The position numbers and the translations under genes were made by a program. From a virus, in the IMG/VR virus record IMGVR_UViG_3300029987_000009, positions 1-50,567 of that record: DNA of 50,567 nucleotides, one strand, 5' to 3'. Of this stretch, positions 23,101 through 31,541 are shown in pieces. Numbering within the stretch: position 1 is the first letter of the stretch; each line of letters begins with the position of its first letter. The notes beneath the pieces are model-generated. The model saw nothing but the letters and a program-made list of their open reading frames with translations. It ran no database searches and had not been told where the DNA came from.

Positions 23101-24290
23101 TCTTCAACCTGCTTCTGTATTGGACTAGGCTCACTAAACTTAAACTGTGAGTTTTCAGGAGGGGTGTCTACCAATACCTGTGGAGTATTCCTCCAGTTTC
23201 CTTTACTACCAATAGTAGGAAGAGCATTGTTAGGGTTGTCTTCTCCAAACCAAGGCTGATTAGGGCTGAGAGGCTCTGCAGGAATTGCATCACGTCGAGC
23301 AAAAGGCGCCCTATTAGCAGAGGAGTATATGCTTGTACGATATTCCATTGGATCATATGGAGCAATCTCAGGAGACACAACTGGAATATCTGGTAGTGGG
23401 GCTTCCTGTGTAAGATTGGTTAGTGTATTCTCAACAGGTACAGGAGGATTTTCAGGTCCAATATTTGCATCAGTAGGCTGATCAAATAGCTTTGGTCCTT
23501 GTGCTTCATACCGAGCCTGATCAGCTATCTGTGCTTGTGCTGCTTGGTCCTGTGCAGCCTTAGCTGCTGCTTGCTGTAAAGCTACATCCTGTTGTGTCTT
23601 CAGGGTGGCATCTGCAGAAGTCCTACGGGCCTCAGCAATATTAGCAACAGGTTTGGCCACACCCTCTAATGCCATCCCACCTGCCATTGCAAGTTGTACT
23701 GCATTACTGATGTCAGTACCAAACTGCTGGTCTCCTGTAGCAAGTTTAGCCATTTCACCGTAGCCCGCCCCCGTCCCTTCTAGGGCAGCTCCAGTAGCCG
23801 CCATGGGAGAGCCATACATCTGCAGTAAAGGATCATTAGTGGAGTCAAATGGAGTAAACTTTTGCATACGCTTCTGCATAGCTTCTAGCCCAATTTTACC
23901 CCCATCCTCTCCATGAAGGCTGGCATTAACACCCTTAACTGCACCTTCAATACCACCAATAATCCCGCCCGGAATCTGTGCCGCTGCATTGATGGGGGCT
24001 TTTAGTTGTGCTATTGCTGGATGCAGTAATGCAGAGAGTCTATCTGTTACCGGTGCTTTTGAATCCAGTACAGTAGCTCTATCCTTTGCTATCTGTGTGT
24101 TTACATCCTTATACCATTTACCAATACTATCAGTAACACCTCCTAACCAAGAGTCAGGAGATTTCTGTACAGTAGGAGCAGCCCCTCCTGAAAACTGATC
24201 CGGGGAGGTTACAGATAGCTTACTGTAATCGTCAGGAGACGGAACAGATAGCTTGGAAAAGTCATCAGGAGAGGTTACGTTGATTGCCAT
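20124..24290 (-). CDS. Large internal virion / DNA-ejection protein (1388 aa)
   Basis: The start is ATG 24290 behind aaggaataaac. The N-terminus carries three imperfect copies of a S-P-D-x-[FY]-S-K-L-S-V unit (about residues 6-34). The body is long, helical, and rich in Ala, Gln, Asn and Asp. Around 1110-1160 there is a hydrophobic region (M-V-K-I-G-M-M-L-G-L-G-G-I-M-A-I-P-G-L) that could enter the host membrane. Length, position as last gene of the late block and composition match internal core proteins ejected with DNA (T7 gp16 / DarB-like). I see no lytic transglycosylase motif. Confidence 0.72.
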   Translation of the reverse strand: MAINVTSPDDFSKLSVPSPDDYSKLSVTSPDQFSGGAAPTVQKSPDSWLGGVTDSIGKWYKDVNTQIAKDRATVLDSKAPVTDRLSALLHPAIAQLKAPINAAAQIPGGIIGGIEGAVKGVNASLHGEDGGKIGLEAMQKRMQKFTPFDSTNDPLLQMYGSPMAATGAALEGTGAGYGEMAKLATGDQQFGTDISNAVQLAMAGGMALEGVAKPVANIAEARRTSADATLKTQQDVALQQAAAKAAQDQAAQAQIADQARYEAQGPKLFDQPTDANIGPENPPVPVENTLTNLTQEAPLPDIPVVSPEIAPYDPMEYRTSIYSSANRAPFARRDAIPAEPLSPNQPWFGEDNPNNALPTIGSKGNWRNTPQVLVDTPPENSQFKFSEPSPIQKQVEDYAENNAVQFPSDLNYYKSSLPELFPEAQAANAQIMNAASPSVEPANKVATVTPLEDSKGFQQAFGYARDNVSDVYTDVQKDISKSSDIPKMVGRRNVLTQGAAMRRVMQDNPAYVWGSKMIETGGRKAKLAAEMAERNISTKFNSLKWFDGINTARDGIMQYIRGEEGSSPRVKAYMDSISAEMDKLYDRVNDAYKQKQIDDGIAVPKDLPNMDNGKYFGRSWKGKYESLVTLTDKDGKHVSMPVRISGDNIRTFNQAYKYITQHPEEYGFDSKSHSVTMTEPAPRTRGFTGEKTGTQSLLEQYKTDLAITAGDQAILDKLGMKDVQNAWKDAYNYQGHTQARMGVRGWAGDEPWLNPKEQATRAIDSLTSQLQGGHLFTEAQKASRQLSALKQDFLAQGKVNLPEVLQEYYDSHYGVVTNETLDSLGRYISEKVDLNKYVGNPAINSRSVTNFARDMKKWLTAKVLSNTSTAIVQGIQGVQNAAEVNTRLAAARMAYTKLGVQGKLMLIKPLVMAIGDAAANTARMGKEGWNHKMGIDNPRMAGDTLGQRMWQYMKDNGIADTYAADLNVSHSGSYGSEAVNSLANVITRTPDLVGRSYFFTAVSRAFIESGVPEARAFEYAKHMSEVMMNSSLKANQPRWLKKAGVLGEGAGNLRTFMFNELTKLYGDAKFMNQPGAKAAFMVKIGMMLGLGGIMAIPGLNYMAGIYDTLKDMWGKNSKDPAILNAPNSKMIMGQLPPSISKGLFSDTTGLDFSGSFQTGSPGGDFSSYVWPLYSAVGSVARNLTGAVPGVINQFREGKDDRLRTTNQAARLAPNLPYIKGALEENIGHTNAKGNFEFQQMNDAGTNVKTVERTPREQLLRKLTGVTPLREAQERDLSYGLSQQEKARTDARNSILSELNTEIPAMVVNNRLGTSYDGKSKLQDLYQKYMELGGDSAEIQKRIQSVGQNAFQSNSAFQNLNRNLKQTRALIRAKEQVEAFNKLNAANAE

Positions 24291-24300
24291 TGTTTATTCC

Positions 24301-25392
24301 TTATTTCCAACCGGCATTCTTCATTGCAGCTACGATAGCCGCATCAGATGCTCCGGGGTTATTCTTCTTGAATGTATTAAAAGCTTCTTGTGCTTTAGGA
24401 TGCGTAAATCCAGTTCCAGCCTGTTGTGCTTGGGGAGTGGGGGCAGCGGCCATAGGTGCCTGCCTAGCAGCAGCTGAAGGCGCAACTGGAGTGCGTGTAG
24501 TCGTAGTAGACATATTGTTAAAGTCAGGCGTCTGGGTAGTAGAGTACGCACCAAAACTTTGTTTCTTTGCAGTTAGATTACTAGACAAGGCATCATATGC
24601 TTTATATTCTTTCATCAACTGTGCTGCTTGATCTGGGGAGTTATCACCAGAAGTAAGTGCAGCTTCCAATTGAGCTTTACGAGATTCTGCACCAGCAATA
24701 GTCTGATCAATATTCATATGACCATCTTTAAAGCTTAGTAGTAGACTCTGACGATCTCTAGCAGCGTTTGCTGCAATTTGAGCTGCAGTGATTCGTGCAT
24801 TGGCTCCAATACCTGCAACCTTTTCTGCACTATTTCCCCGAATGTTAGCAACATCAACTCCCTGCTGATAACGGGTATCTGCAATATCACGAGCACGCTG
24901 ATTAGTGGCTGAATTAGTTACTACCTTAGTAGCAGACGGACTAAGATTCTGGTTCCCTGCATACTGTTGTAGCATCTTAGTATTAAGACTACCATCTGGG
25001 TTACTAAGTGCAGTTTTAACAGATTCAGGAAGTGTAGGAGAAATCCTAGCCCAATTAGCCTGTGCTGTTGCTTCATCACCCCCTGCCATAGTACTAACAG
25101 AAGGTGCGGATGCCTGTTGCTGTGAGATTTCACCTTGTGCCTGTAGACCTGGAATACGTGCATTAGTTTCCCTTGTCTGTGCATCTACCTGTGCAGCATA
25201 TGACTGTGCCTGTTGCTGTTTAAGTGCCATCTCAGTCTCTGCTTGCTTCTGTGCTATCATATCTTGATACTGTCTTGCAGATGTATTATAGGTATCTTGT
25301 TGTCCCTGCAAAAAAGCAGCCAAAGGCCCAAATGTTTGAGCACCCTCCCCATATTGTGGCTGTGTGTAGTTATTACCAATTACATCTGCCAT
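24301..25392 (-). CDS. Internal virion protein, Ala/Gln-rich (363 aa)
   Basis: ATG 25392 follows ggaggttccta and overlaps the upstream stop (TAATG). The protein is rich in Ala and Gln with long helical repeats (A-E-T-E-M-A-L-K-Q-Q-Q-A-Q-S-Y-A-A-Q), a Pro/Ala/Thr linker around 290-325 and a small C-terminal module N-P-G-A-S-D-A-A-I-V-A-A-M-K-N-A-G-W. The composition is typical of ejected core proteins. It lies between other internal proteins. Confidence 0.65.
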   Translation of the reverse strand: MADVIGNNYTQPQYGEGAQTFGPLAAFLQGQQDTYNTSARQYQDMIAQKQAETEMALKQQQAQSYAAQVDAQTRETNARIPGLQAQGEISQQQASAPSVSTMAGGDEATAQANWARISPTLPESVKTALSNPDGSLNTKMLQQYAGNQNLSPSATKVVTNSATNQRARDIADTRYQQGVDVANIRGNSAEKVAGIGANARITAAQIAANAARDRQSLLLSFKDGHMNIDQTIAGAESRKAQLEAALTSGDNSPDQAAQLMKEYKAYDALSSNLTAKKQSFGAYSTTQTPDFNNMSTTTTRTPVAPSAAARQAPMAAAPTPQAQQAGTGFTHPKAQEAFNTFKKNNPGASDAAIVAAMKNAGWK

Positions 25393-26168
25393 TAGGAACC
25401 TCCAAATAAATTAGATAGATAGTCAACACCACCTGTATCGTAGTTATTAGTGTTTCCTATGTTCTGAGCAATAGGATCACTTGCTGCATTATAGGTGTCA
25501 CTATAGTTACTGGTAGTATTGTCTGAGTTTCCATAGTCAATACTGTTAAAGCTATTATTACTATTACTTCCAGTAGTATTCCCATTAATTGCATTAGTCA
25601 TTGCATTACTAACGTCATTACCATAGGTGCCATATGCATTAGCGATGGGATCACTTGATTGCTGACTACCAGTATCTGCTGTACCTGAGTTAAATAAACT
25701 TTTGGCTTGATTTCCCAGCCAACCAATACTAGAAGTAAGTCCTTGATTAGCTGCCTGAGCTAGTGGACTTTGTACCGTTGCCCCATTAGAGTCTTTCTGA
25801 TTTCCAAGAAGACTACCAAGTACAGTCATATACGGATTAGCAGTATTGTAGGTAGATGCTGTTTTTGCATAGTTACCTATTTGATTACTTAAATTACTAC
25901 GATATTGAGTTAGCCAATTATTGTATGCAGCTTCACGGGCTACTCCAGTCTTGTAAGCATCTGTAGTTCTCCCAGAAGCAGCATTCTGCGCTTGCAGATC
26001 ATTATAGAATTGTTTGTCTGTTGCAGAATACTGCCCATACAATGAACTAGGATTACTATAACTTGCTTTAAGTTGATTGTTTAGATCTGTTACATCCTTT
26101 GCTGTTTTTGTAGAGGCGTTAGCTCCCAGCAAAGAGGTAAGTAAACTTGCGTAATTAAAGTCACTCAT
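25392..26168 (-). CDS. Internal virion protein, Asn/Ser-rich (258 aa)
   Basis: ATG 26168 has ggagtaaaat upstream and overlaps the previous gene by eight bases. The first 110 residues are helical (L-L-G-A-N-A-S-T-K-T-A-K-D-V-T-D-L-N-N-Q-L). The second half is a low-complexity stretch of Asn, Ser, Gly, Thr and Tyr (N-G-N-T-T-G-S-N-S-N-N-S-F-N-S). Such flexible chains occur in phage core and ejection proteins. Exact role unknown. Confidence 0.6.
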   Translation of the reverse strand: MSDFNYASLLTSLLGANASTKTAKDVTDLNNQLKASYSNPSSLYGQYSATDKQFYNDLQAQNAASGRTTDAYKTGVAREAAYNNWLTQYRSNLSNQIGNYAKTASTYNTANPYMTVLGSLLGNQKDSNGATVQSPLAQAANQGLTSSIGWLGNQAKSLFNSGTADTGSQQSSDPIANAYGTYGNDVSNAMTNAINGNTTGSNSNNSFNSIDYGNSDNTTSNYSDTYNAASDPIAQNIGNTNNYDTGGVDYLSNLFGGS

Positions 26169-27294
26169 ATTTTACTCCGTTATTACTGGAAGAATTACTA
26201 GCACTTCCAGAGGACAACATACCAGAAAGTCCATTAGTCATTGAACCACTATTATTAATGCCCATAGAATTAAGTGCAGAATTTATAGCAGCATTTTGTG
26301 CATAGTTACTTGCAAAGTTGGTAGCAACATTAGTTAGTGCATCTTTTGAACCTGTAATTCCGTTCATCAGACTACCAAGACTCAGACCAGAAGCTGTAAG
26401 ACCTGTGTTTACTGCACTTTTTGCAGCAGACTCTTCTTTACCTGAGAGAAGATTACCAAGAACACTACCAAATCCACCTCCTATTGTACCACCAAACAGA
26501 CTCCCAAGCAAGCCCGTAACACTACCAATATTACCTAAAGCAGCATTACTGATTCCAGATAATGCCATTCCAAGTTCTCCATAGCCTGTAAGTGCCCCAG
26601 CAACAGAACCAAATGAGCCCAAGGCAGATAGAGCGTCGTGTCCGATTGAGCCGTAGTTTGTATTAGTCTGTCCATTTAAGTCTGTATAGGACCAAGGAGT
26701 TCCAGTAAGTGCTCCTTCAAATCCAAGATTATTATATTCAGCCACTGCAGCAGGACTAGCCCCCTGTGTATAGCTATTTGTTCCTGCTATATTATCGGCT
26801 TCCTGCTGATCTTGAAATTGTTGCTCTGGATCACGATCATCTTTTACAGACCACTGATCCATAAGAGATTGAAAAGCTGCAGCCTGTTGTTGAGCTGCTA
26901 TTTGAGTATAAGCCTCATTAGCTGCATCAGGTGTATCTTGATATCCAGTATTTGGATCTCCCCAACCATAGCTACCAAAATCCCATCCAGAATAGGTGCC
27001 ATAGAGAGCAGCTTCTGTCCCTTTGTCATTATAACTCCAATCAATTCCTCCTTTTCCTGTATCCCATCCTCCAAATTGCTGGCCGTTATCAGTAAAAGAT
27101 CCGAAGGTACCCCCATTAGGACCAAACCCTGTTCCTCCCCAGCCAGCAGTATCAGTAGCATCATTACCGCCTTTTCCACTATCCGACACAGATCCCGGAT
27201 CGGCAGCAGATTGATCATTATCTGAACTCCACCCATTGTCTCCACCAGTGTCACTATCATCGCTGCTATCATCACTACTGCTGTCATCTGCCAT
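26161..27294 (-). CDS. Internal virion protein with Asp/Ser-rich N-terminus (377 aa)
   Basis: ATG 27294 has aaggaatttat upstream. The first 30 residues are almost entirely Asp and Ser (M-A-D-D-S-S-S-D-D-S-S-D-D-S-D-T). A Gly/Trp-rich region follows (W-G-G-T-G-F-G-P-N-G-G-T-F-G), then a Gly/Leu-rich helical part (about 230-330), G-x-x-x-G-like, that could insert into membranes. This resembles ejection proteins that form a channel. There is no enzymatic motif. Confidence 0.6.
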   Translation of the reverse strand: MADDSSSDDSSDDSDTGGDNGWSSDNDQSAADPGSVSDSGKGGNDATDTAGWGGTGFGPNGGTFGSFTDNGQQFGGWDTGKGGIDWSYNDKGTEAALYGTYSGWDFGSYGWGDPNTGYQDTPDAANEAYTQIAAQQQAAAFQSLMDQWSVKDDRDPEQQFQDQQEADNIAGTNSYTQGASPAAVAEYNNLGFEGALTGTPWSYTDLNGQTNTNYGSIGHDALSALGSFGSVAGALTGYGELGMALSGISNAALGNIGSVTGLLGSLFGGTIGGGFGSVLGNLLSGKEESAAKSAVNTGLTASGLSLGSLMNGITGSKDALTNVATNFASNYAQNAAINSALNSMGINNSGSMTNGLSGMLSSGSASNSSSNNGVKYE

Positions 27295-27304
27295 TATAAA
27301 TTCC

Positions 27305-27466
27305 TTATCCTGTGTATCCTACATAAGCTGCTATTGCATCAACTTTAGACTCTATAGAATCTAATTTATCCTTTAATTTCTGTAGGTATTCTTTTATAAT
27401 AAAATCCCGATCTGATTGCTCTGAAAACTTAGTAGTGGGAACTGGAGGAACATTAACTATTGTCAT
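27305..27466 (-). CDS. Small coiled-coil structural accessory (53 aa)
   Basis: The start is ATG 27466, sharing its A with the previous stop (TAATG); the longer frame to 27592 is inside the tail gene and unlikely. The protein begins M-T-I-V-N-V-P-P-V-P and then forms a charged helix (F-I-I-K-E-Y-L-Q-K-L-K-D-K-L-D-S-I-E-S-K). It may link tail hub and internal proteins. Function unknown. Confidence 0.65.
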   Translation of the reverse strand: MTIVNVPPVPTTKFSEQSDRDFIIKEYLQKLKDKLDSIESKVDAIAAYVGYTG

Positions 27467-29508
27467 TATGAAACTCCTGTAGTATATTCTGTTTGTAATC
27501 CATAAAAACGATAGCTCTGTGCTGGTTGTCCAACACCTGAAGTGGTATCTACTACAGAATAGGTTAGTTGATGTATAATAGCTTGTCCCCAATTCTTAAA
27601 ATTCAAGTTGTTCTTATTAGTACCAGAGACAGAGATGGTTGCATTTGTGTCACCAGAAAACTTGTCCATAGTTATGGTATGTGTTACATTAGTTGGAGAG
27701 AATACAGCACAACTTACCTCATTAATAAACTTTCTATTACCACTACCTAAATCAGTAGGATTACATTTAAGAGTAACTACAATGGGATCATAGCCAGAAC
27801 CATATCCTGGAACTGTATCTTTTGTTACATAATTTAATGCAGTTCCACCATAAGACGCAAATACAGGTGTCACCTGTGAGGAATTTACTGGATTACGTGA
27901 CCAACAAAAAGCAGCCTGTCCAATTTCTGGATGATCTTTAGTTTGATGTACTATGTTAATAGGGACGATTCCATCCCAAAATCCCCACACATCCTCGTCA
28001 ATATCATACACACAGACAGGACCACTCAGTAAACTCATATTTAAAATATAGAATTTTTTATTTCCTGTAGCAAAATAAAAAGAACGCATAAAGACATCAT
28101 TATTGACATCAGCGCTTATCTTTGGAGTATATAAACTAAGTAGTTCATCTATCCATTTAGTAGATATAGACTCACATGTAGTTTCAGTAAGTTTATATAC
28201 TTTTCTGGAACCAAACGAATCACATCCAATAAAATAACAAGAATTATTAATGGAAGTTAGTGAGGAAGGAACAGACAAACCAACCATCTTTGTATAACTG
28301 GTATTTCTCTGTAATGGACTTGTACTTGTTAAGCCTCCATTATAAAAGAATTCAATACTAGTGTCTTTAAGAGCAACTACGTAATTATTAATTCTAGCTA
28401 GTGCTTGTATTCTACCGGGAAATTGAGAGGCACGAATTAAATTAACAGAAGTATCCCATGTATTGATATCATTTAATGTTGAATTATGTATAGTATCTGT
28501 ATTCTGCTCCGCAATGAATAAGTACCCATCCATACTAACCATGTGGGGAATAGGAGAGAAAGTCAACTGAGTAGAATCACCGGAAGCCCACTCACCTGTT
28601 GTAGATGCAAATCTATACACCTGTATCTGTTGGAATGTTGCAGTTGTAATTGTATTTCCAGTGGCTTTAATAACTGCTGCATTTAGAGTGCCATCTGAAG
28701 TAAACGTATCTGTAATTAAAGAGTAATACTCTCTTGGGGAGGTTGTAGATGGAATATATGAGATAGTCGCAGTTGTTGTGAAGGTCTGTGTTCCATTAGA
28801 TAATGAAATAGTAAATGTTTCTCCTATATTTCCTTGAACAAAAACATGCATAACGTACCTATATCCAGTTGTATTTGTAGTAGGTAAATTAGTAAAGAAT
28901 TGTCCAGTAGTTGTGTAGAAATTCATTACATTAGGGGAAGCTGAAGATACGTTAGACCACACCCAAGAACCTGATCCACTTTGCAAATTATATGGTTGTT
29001 TTACAAATCCAGTAGTACTATTTGTAATATCCATATTATAAAGAAGGGCACAATCACTATCTGCTATTAGTGCAAGTTCTCTATTAGTTGCAGTATAGTT
29101 ATGATTAAGAATAGGGGCGTAGGCTCTCCCACTAGTCATGAATCTAGTAAAATAAGTGTGATTAGCACTTCCGGGAACAAATGCAGTGCCAATGCTAATC
29201 TGTGGGTTTGCACCCATTACATATGTGCATTGGCTATACATATTGGATGTAGTAGCAAATGTCAGGTCATTAGCAGACACTAATGATCCTGTTGCCGTGT
29301 TTATAGGCTGGACACCAAAAGAAGGCCGTTGGGTAAAGAATGTTTGATTTTCTGCACTTGTGTTTGCTACTGTCTGCTCTGCCCGCACTCCTTCTGATTT
29401 TACACGGTTAATGACAGCATTACGAACAACACCTAAATACTCTTCTTGTACACCACTACAAAATGTCTGGAACTTAGAACTCCTACTATTTTGTTTAGCT
29501 TCTGCCAT
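27466..29508 (-). CDS. P22 gp10-like tail hub / DNA stabilization protein (680 aa)
   Basis: I chose ATG 29508 (M-A-E-A-K-Q-N-S-R-S), which overlaps the gp4-like gene by 14 bases, over the longer frame. The protein is beta-rich and repetitive. The middle has the blade-like pattern H-M-V-S-M-D-G-Y-L-F-I-A-E and N-N-Y-V-V-A-L-K-D-T-S-I-E-F-F-Y-N-G-G, seen in P22 gp10-type packaged-DNA stabilization proteins, where W-S/F-A-S motifs contact DNA exit channels. It would form the lower neck or tail hub below the adaptor. Confidence 0.75.
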   Translation of the reverse strand: MAEAKQNSRSSKFQTFCSGVQEEYLGVVRNAVINRVKSEGVRAEQTVANTSAENQTFFTQRPSFGVQPINTATGSLVSANDLTFATTSNMYSQCTYVMGANPQISIGTAFVPGSANHTYFTRFMTSGRAYAPILNHNYTATNRELALIADSDCALLYNMDITNSTTGFVKQPYNLQSGSGSWVWSNVSSASPNVMNFYTTTGQFFTNLPTTNTTGYRYVMHVFVQGNIGETFTISLSNGTQTFTTTATISYIPSTTSPREYYSLITDTFTSDGTLNAAVIKATGNTITTATFQQIQVYRFASTTGEWASGDSTQLTFSPIPHMVSMDGYLFIAEQNTDTIHNSTLNDINTWDTSVNLIRASQFPGRIQALARINNYVVALKDTSIEFFYNGGLTSTSPLQRNTSYTKMVGLSVPSSLTSINNSCYFIGCDSFGSRKVYKLTETTCESISTKWIDELLSLYTPKISADVNNDVFMRSFYFATGNKKFYILNMSLLSGPVCVYDIDEDVWGFWDGIVPINIVHQTKDHPEIGQAAFCWSRNPVNSSQVTPVFASYGGTALNYVTKDTVPGYGSGYDPIVVTLKCNPTDLGSGNRKFINEVSCAVFSPTNVTHTITMDKFSGDTNATISVSGTNKNNLNFKNWGQAIIHQLTYSVVDTTSGVGQPAQSYRFYGLQTEYTTGVS

Positions 29509-30196
29509 AAGTAGATACCCCAAAATAGGTTGAATTAGATTCCGGATTCCAATCAATTGCATCTTTTAATGCGGATGCTGCTGATGAATTAAGTGAATTA
29601 GTTGTTTCCAAAGAAACGCCATACTCTGGAGCCAACCTAACACATAGACCATAAATCAGTGCTTCTCCCCATTCCCTCGGAAATACAATGCTATCTGTTA
29701 TATTAGTGTAGGCAGTCTCATTCCTATACCCATACAGACGAACGGTTTTTGTTGCTGCTGTCACAGCATCTGGAGTTAAATACATGGTACATAGAATACC
29801 ATCAGGAGAAATACAAACCATAACAGGAGTGCCCTGTTGTGATTTGTTAGTCATTGCAAAATACTCCTCTCGGCTGATAACCCGAAGAGGCATTTCAATG
29901 CCGGTAGTAGTATCCTGTAGATAGGCAAGGTAAACATTAAATAATCCACCTGTGGAATCACCAACATCTGTAATGTGATATGTTGCTGTTCCTGCTACTA
30001 GCGGAGTAATTCTGAATTCAGTTTCTTTGTAAAAAGGCATACCAAGTGTAAAAAATCTGCCAGCCATGATATTCAAAGCATCCATAGCCTCTGCTGCCTG
30101 TACATCAGTGGCAGTTCCTCCTTGAATATTTACACCCAACTTACGCAAAGCGATATTAATTACATCAGAAACGGTAATAGTATAATTTGTACTCAT
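29495..30196 (-). CDS. Head-to-tail adaptor, P22 gp4-like (233 aa)
   Basis: ATG 30196 follows atggaaatcaacc and overlaps the previous stop. The protein starts with a helical part typical of P22 gp4 (V-S-D-V-I-N-I-A-L-R-K-L-G-V and A-M-D-A-L-N-I-M-A-G-R-F), then a beta part, and near the end F-P-R-E-W-G-E-A-L-I-Y-G-L-C-V-R-L-A-P-E-Y-G, a strong adaptor signature. It attaches to the portal ring and receives the gp10-like hub. Confidence 0.82.
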   Translation of the reverse strand: MSTNYTITVSDVINIALRKLGVNIQGGTATDVQAAEAMDALNIMAGRFFTLGMPFYKETEFRITPLVAGTATYHITDVGDSTGGLFNVYLAYLQDTTTGIEMPLRVISREEYFAMTNKSQQGTPVMVCISPDGILCTMYLTPDAVTAATKTVRLYGYRNETAYTNITDSIVFPREWGEALIYGLCVRLAPEYGVSLETTNSLNSSAASALKDAIDWNPESNSTYFGVSTYGRS

Positions 30197-30504
30197 GGTT
30201 GATTTCCATTAAATAAATCCCATCCAGCAACAGCCCACCCAGCAATAGCAATCCCTGCAATAGCAGTTCTACTTACTACACTAGGCTCTATAAAGACATC
30301 AGGCGGACGAGGGCGTGGTAGGGGGATCGTTATACGATCAATTCGCGCTTTAACAAAGTCTTGTGGATGCCGCAGTTCAAAGTCTGGAGGACACACCATT
30401 AGATTGTCCCATCTAAGCCGAAGCTGAGAGCGCCTTACCTTATTCCCACAAGAATCACAAATACCCCACTCATCACCGGGAATGTATTGCCATTCTTTTG
30501 CCAT
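30193..30504 (-). CDS. Zinc-knuckle structural protein (103 aa)
   Basis: ATG 30504 follows aaggaactatc. The protein has G-I-C-D-S-C-G-N-K-V-R...M-V-C-P-P-D-F-E-L-R-H-P-Q-D-F, a pattern I know from small virion-neck proteins of many podoviruses. The usual second Cys pair is reduced to one Cys here. The C-terminal part is hydrophobic (A-I-A-G-I-A-I-A-G-W-A-V-A-G-W). It precedes the gp4-like adaptor, so a role in tail assembly is likely. Confidence 0.7.
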   Translation of the reverse strand: MAKEWQYIPGDEWGICDSCGNKVRRSQLRLRWDNLMVCPPDFELRHPQDFVKARIDRITIPLPRPRPPDVFIEPSVVSRTAIAGIAIAGWAVAGWDLFNGNQP

Positions 30505-30513
30505 GATAGTTCC

Positions 30514-30696
30514 TTATTTCAAGTAGGGCTTAACAAATATAATAAAACCTCCAATAGCAGCACCGCAAGCGCATACAAATTTGAGAAAGTTAAGAATTCC
30601 TCTAGACTGCTCCCAAAGGTTAAGAAGCTCACGAACATCTGTACGTAGTTCCGAAACTTCTCTTTTAACATCCTCCAGCTCCTGTTGAATATCCAT
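30514..30696 (-). CDS. Coiled-coil plus single transmembrane protein, holin/XhlA-like (60 aa)
   Basis: The start is ATG 30696, fixed by the strong AAGGAGGT seven bases upstream; the longer frame from 30723 ignores it. An N-terminal coiled coil (Q-E-L-E-D-V-K-R-E-V-S-E-L-R-T-D-V) leads to one membrane span (F-V-C-A-C-G-A-A-I-G-G-F-I-I-F-V). This is the plan of XhlA-type hemolysin/holin accessory proteins. It lies in the virion block, far from the lysis cassette. A membrane role in lysis or DNA entry is possible. Confidence 0.62.
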   Translation of the reverse strand: MDIQQELEDVKREVSELRTDVRELLNLWEQSRGILNFLKFVCACGAAIGGFIIFVKPYLK

Positions 30697-30706
30697 TGGA
30701 ACCTCC

Positions 30707-31018
30707 TTAGGCAGCAATTTCAACTACCCCTGCTGTAGTGGCTGCTGTAAACCTCAATCCAGCCACAGGAGATTTAATGTAGTCATTGGTATTAGCTGAT
30801 ACAGTGCCGCCGGGCCAAGTGAACCAGTTTGCACTACCGGGAATCTCGGCTGCATTAGGAGTGAGACTATACTCTACTTTAAGAGTCCCACCAGAACCTA
30901 CAATGGCTGATACTGAGATAGGATAGGGATAAGACTGTGTGTCCAATGTTACAGCCCCTGTAAGTGGAACTGCAATAGACTTAAACTTAACAGGAACCTG
31001 TTGAATATACATTCCCAT
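30707..31018 (-). CDS. Small beta-rich virion protein (103 aa)
   Basis: ATG 31018 follows aaggagtaaatc. The chain is beta-rich with Thr/Ala/Val and few charges (T-G-A-V-T-L-D-T-Q-S-Y-P-Y-P-I-S-V-S; T-A-A-T-T-A-G-V-V-E-I). It looks like a decoration or neck protein. It is the first gene after the capsid-side terminator. I cannot name a family. Confidence 0.62.
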   Translation of the reverse strand: MGMYIQQVPVKFKSIAVPLTGAVTLDTQSYPYPISVSAIVGSGGTLKVEYSLTPNAAEIPGSANWFTWPGGTVSANTNDYIKSPVAGLRFTAATTAGVVEIAA

Positions 31019-31044
31019 GATTTACTCCTTATTTGTTTGCATAA

Positions 31045-31089
31045 ATAAAAAACCCCCAGCAGACTACTGGATAATAATCTGTGGGGGCT
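31045..31089 (-). terminator. Leftward terminator after the capsid genes
   Basis: On the minus strand CCCCCACAG pairs with CTGCTGGGGG (one bulge), followed by TTTTTTATT. It lies right after the capsid-associated gene and before the tail genes. A partly efficient terminator here would raise capsid transcript levels relative to tail and internal proteins. Confidence 0.85.
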
Positions 31090-31093
31090 TGTC

Positions 31094-31531
31094 TTAGTTG
31101 TAGAGCTTTTCACCCGGACCCGGAACAATATACTCTACCTTGATGATCCAAGGACCACCAGAAGTGGAAGCAGTGCCAGTTTCAGCATACTTCGCATAAA
31201 ACGGAGTATCAACAGTAAGTTGTTTGCCCATAATATTTGCAGGAACATATGAACTTGCCGGATTATACCCCTGCCCAGTTGCAGCAGAAAGTACAGTATA
31301 CCCAGCAAGGAACTCATTTGCAGTAGTAGTACTACCGGCATTTACCGTAGCAGTTGTTCCTGCATTAGAGATAGACTGACCAAGTACATACATCCCAACA
31401 ATGATTGCAGTTTTAGGCAGAATGAAAGCCTTAAATGCAGTCGTGTCTGTACGAGTAACTACAGCATATTTCGTGTAGCTTTCGTATGCCTTAGGAGTAA
31501 TAGTACTAACTACAGTAGTCAAAGCAGCCAT
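31094..31531 (-). CDS. Capsid-associated / decoration protein (145 aa)
   Basis: ATG 31531 follows aaggagtaattt. The protein is beta-rich with Ala, Thr and Val (V-V-T-R-T-D-T-T-A-F-K-A-F-I-L-P-K-T-A-I-I-V), with few charges. It follows the major capsid gene directly and precedes a terminator, so it is probably abundant in the virion. A head-decoration or head-completion role is inferred from position only. Confidence 0.65.
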   Translation of the reverse strand: MAALTTVVSTITPKAYESYTKYAVVTRTDTTAFKAFILPKTAIIVGMYVLGQSISNAGTTATVNAGSTTTANEFLAGYTVLSAATGQGYNPASSYVPANIMGKQLTVDTPFYAKYAETGTASTSGGPWIIKVEYIVPGPGEKLYN

Positions 31532-31541
31532 AAATTACTCC

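Noticed and set aside
24284-25267. 115- and 120-aa plus-strand ORFs over the internal virion gene
   Set aside because: They are antisense shadows of a Gln/Ala-rich gene; the Cys/Leu-rich composition is what reverse reading of Gln/Ala codons gives.
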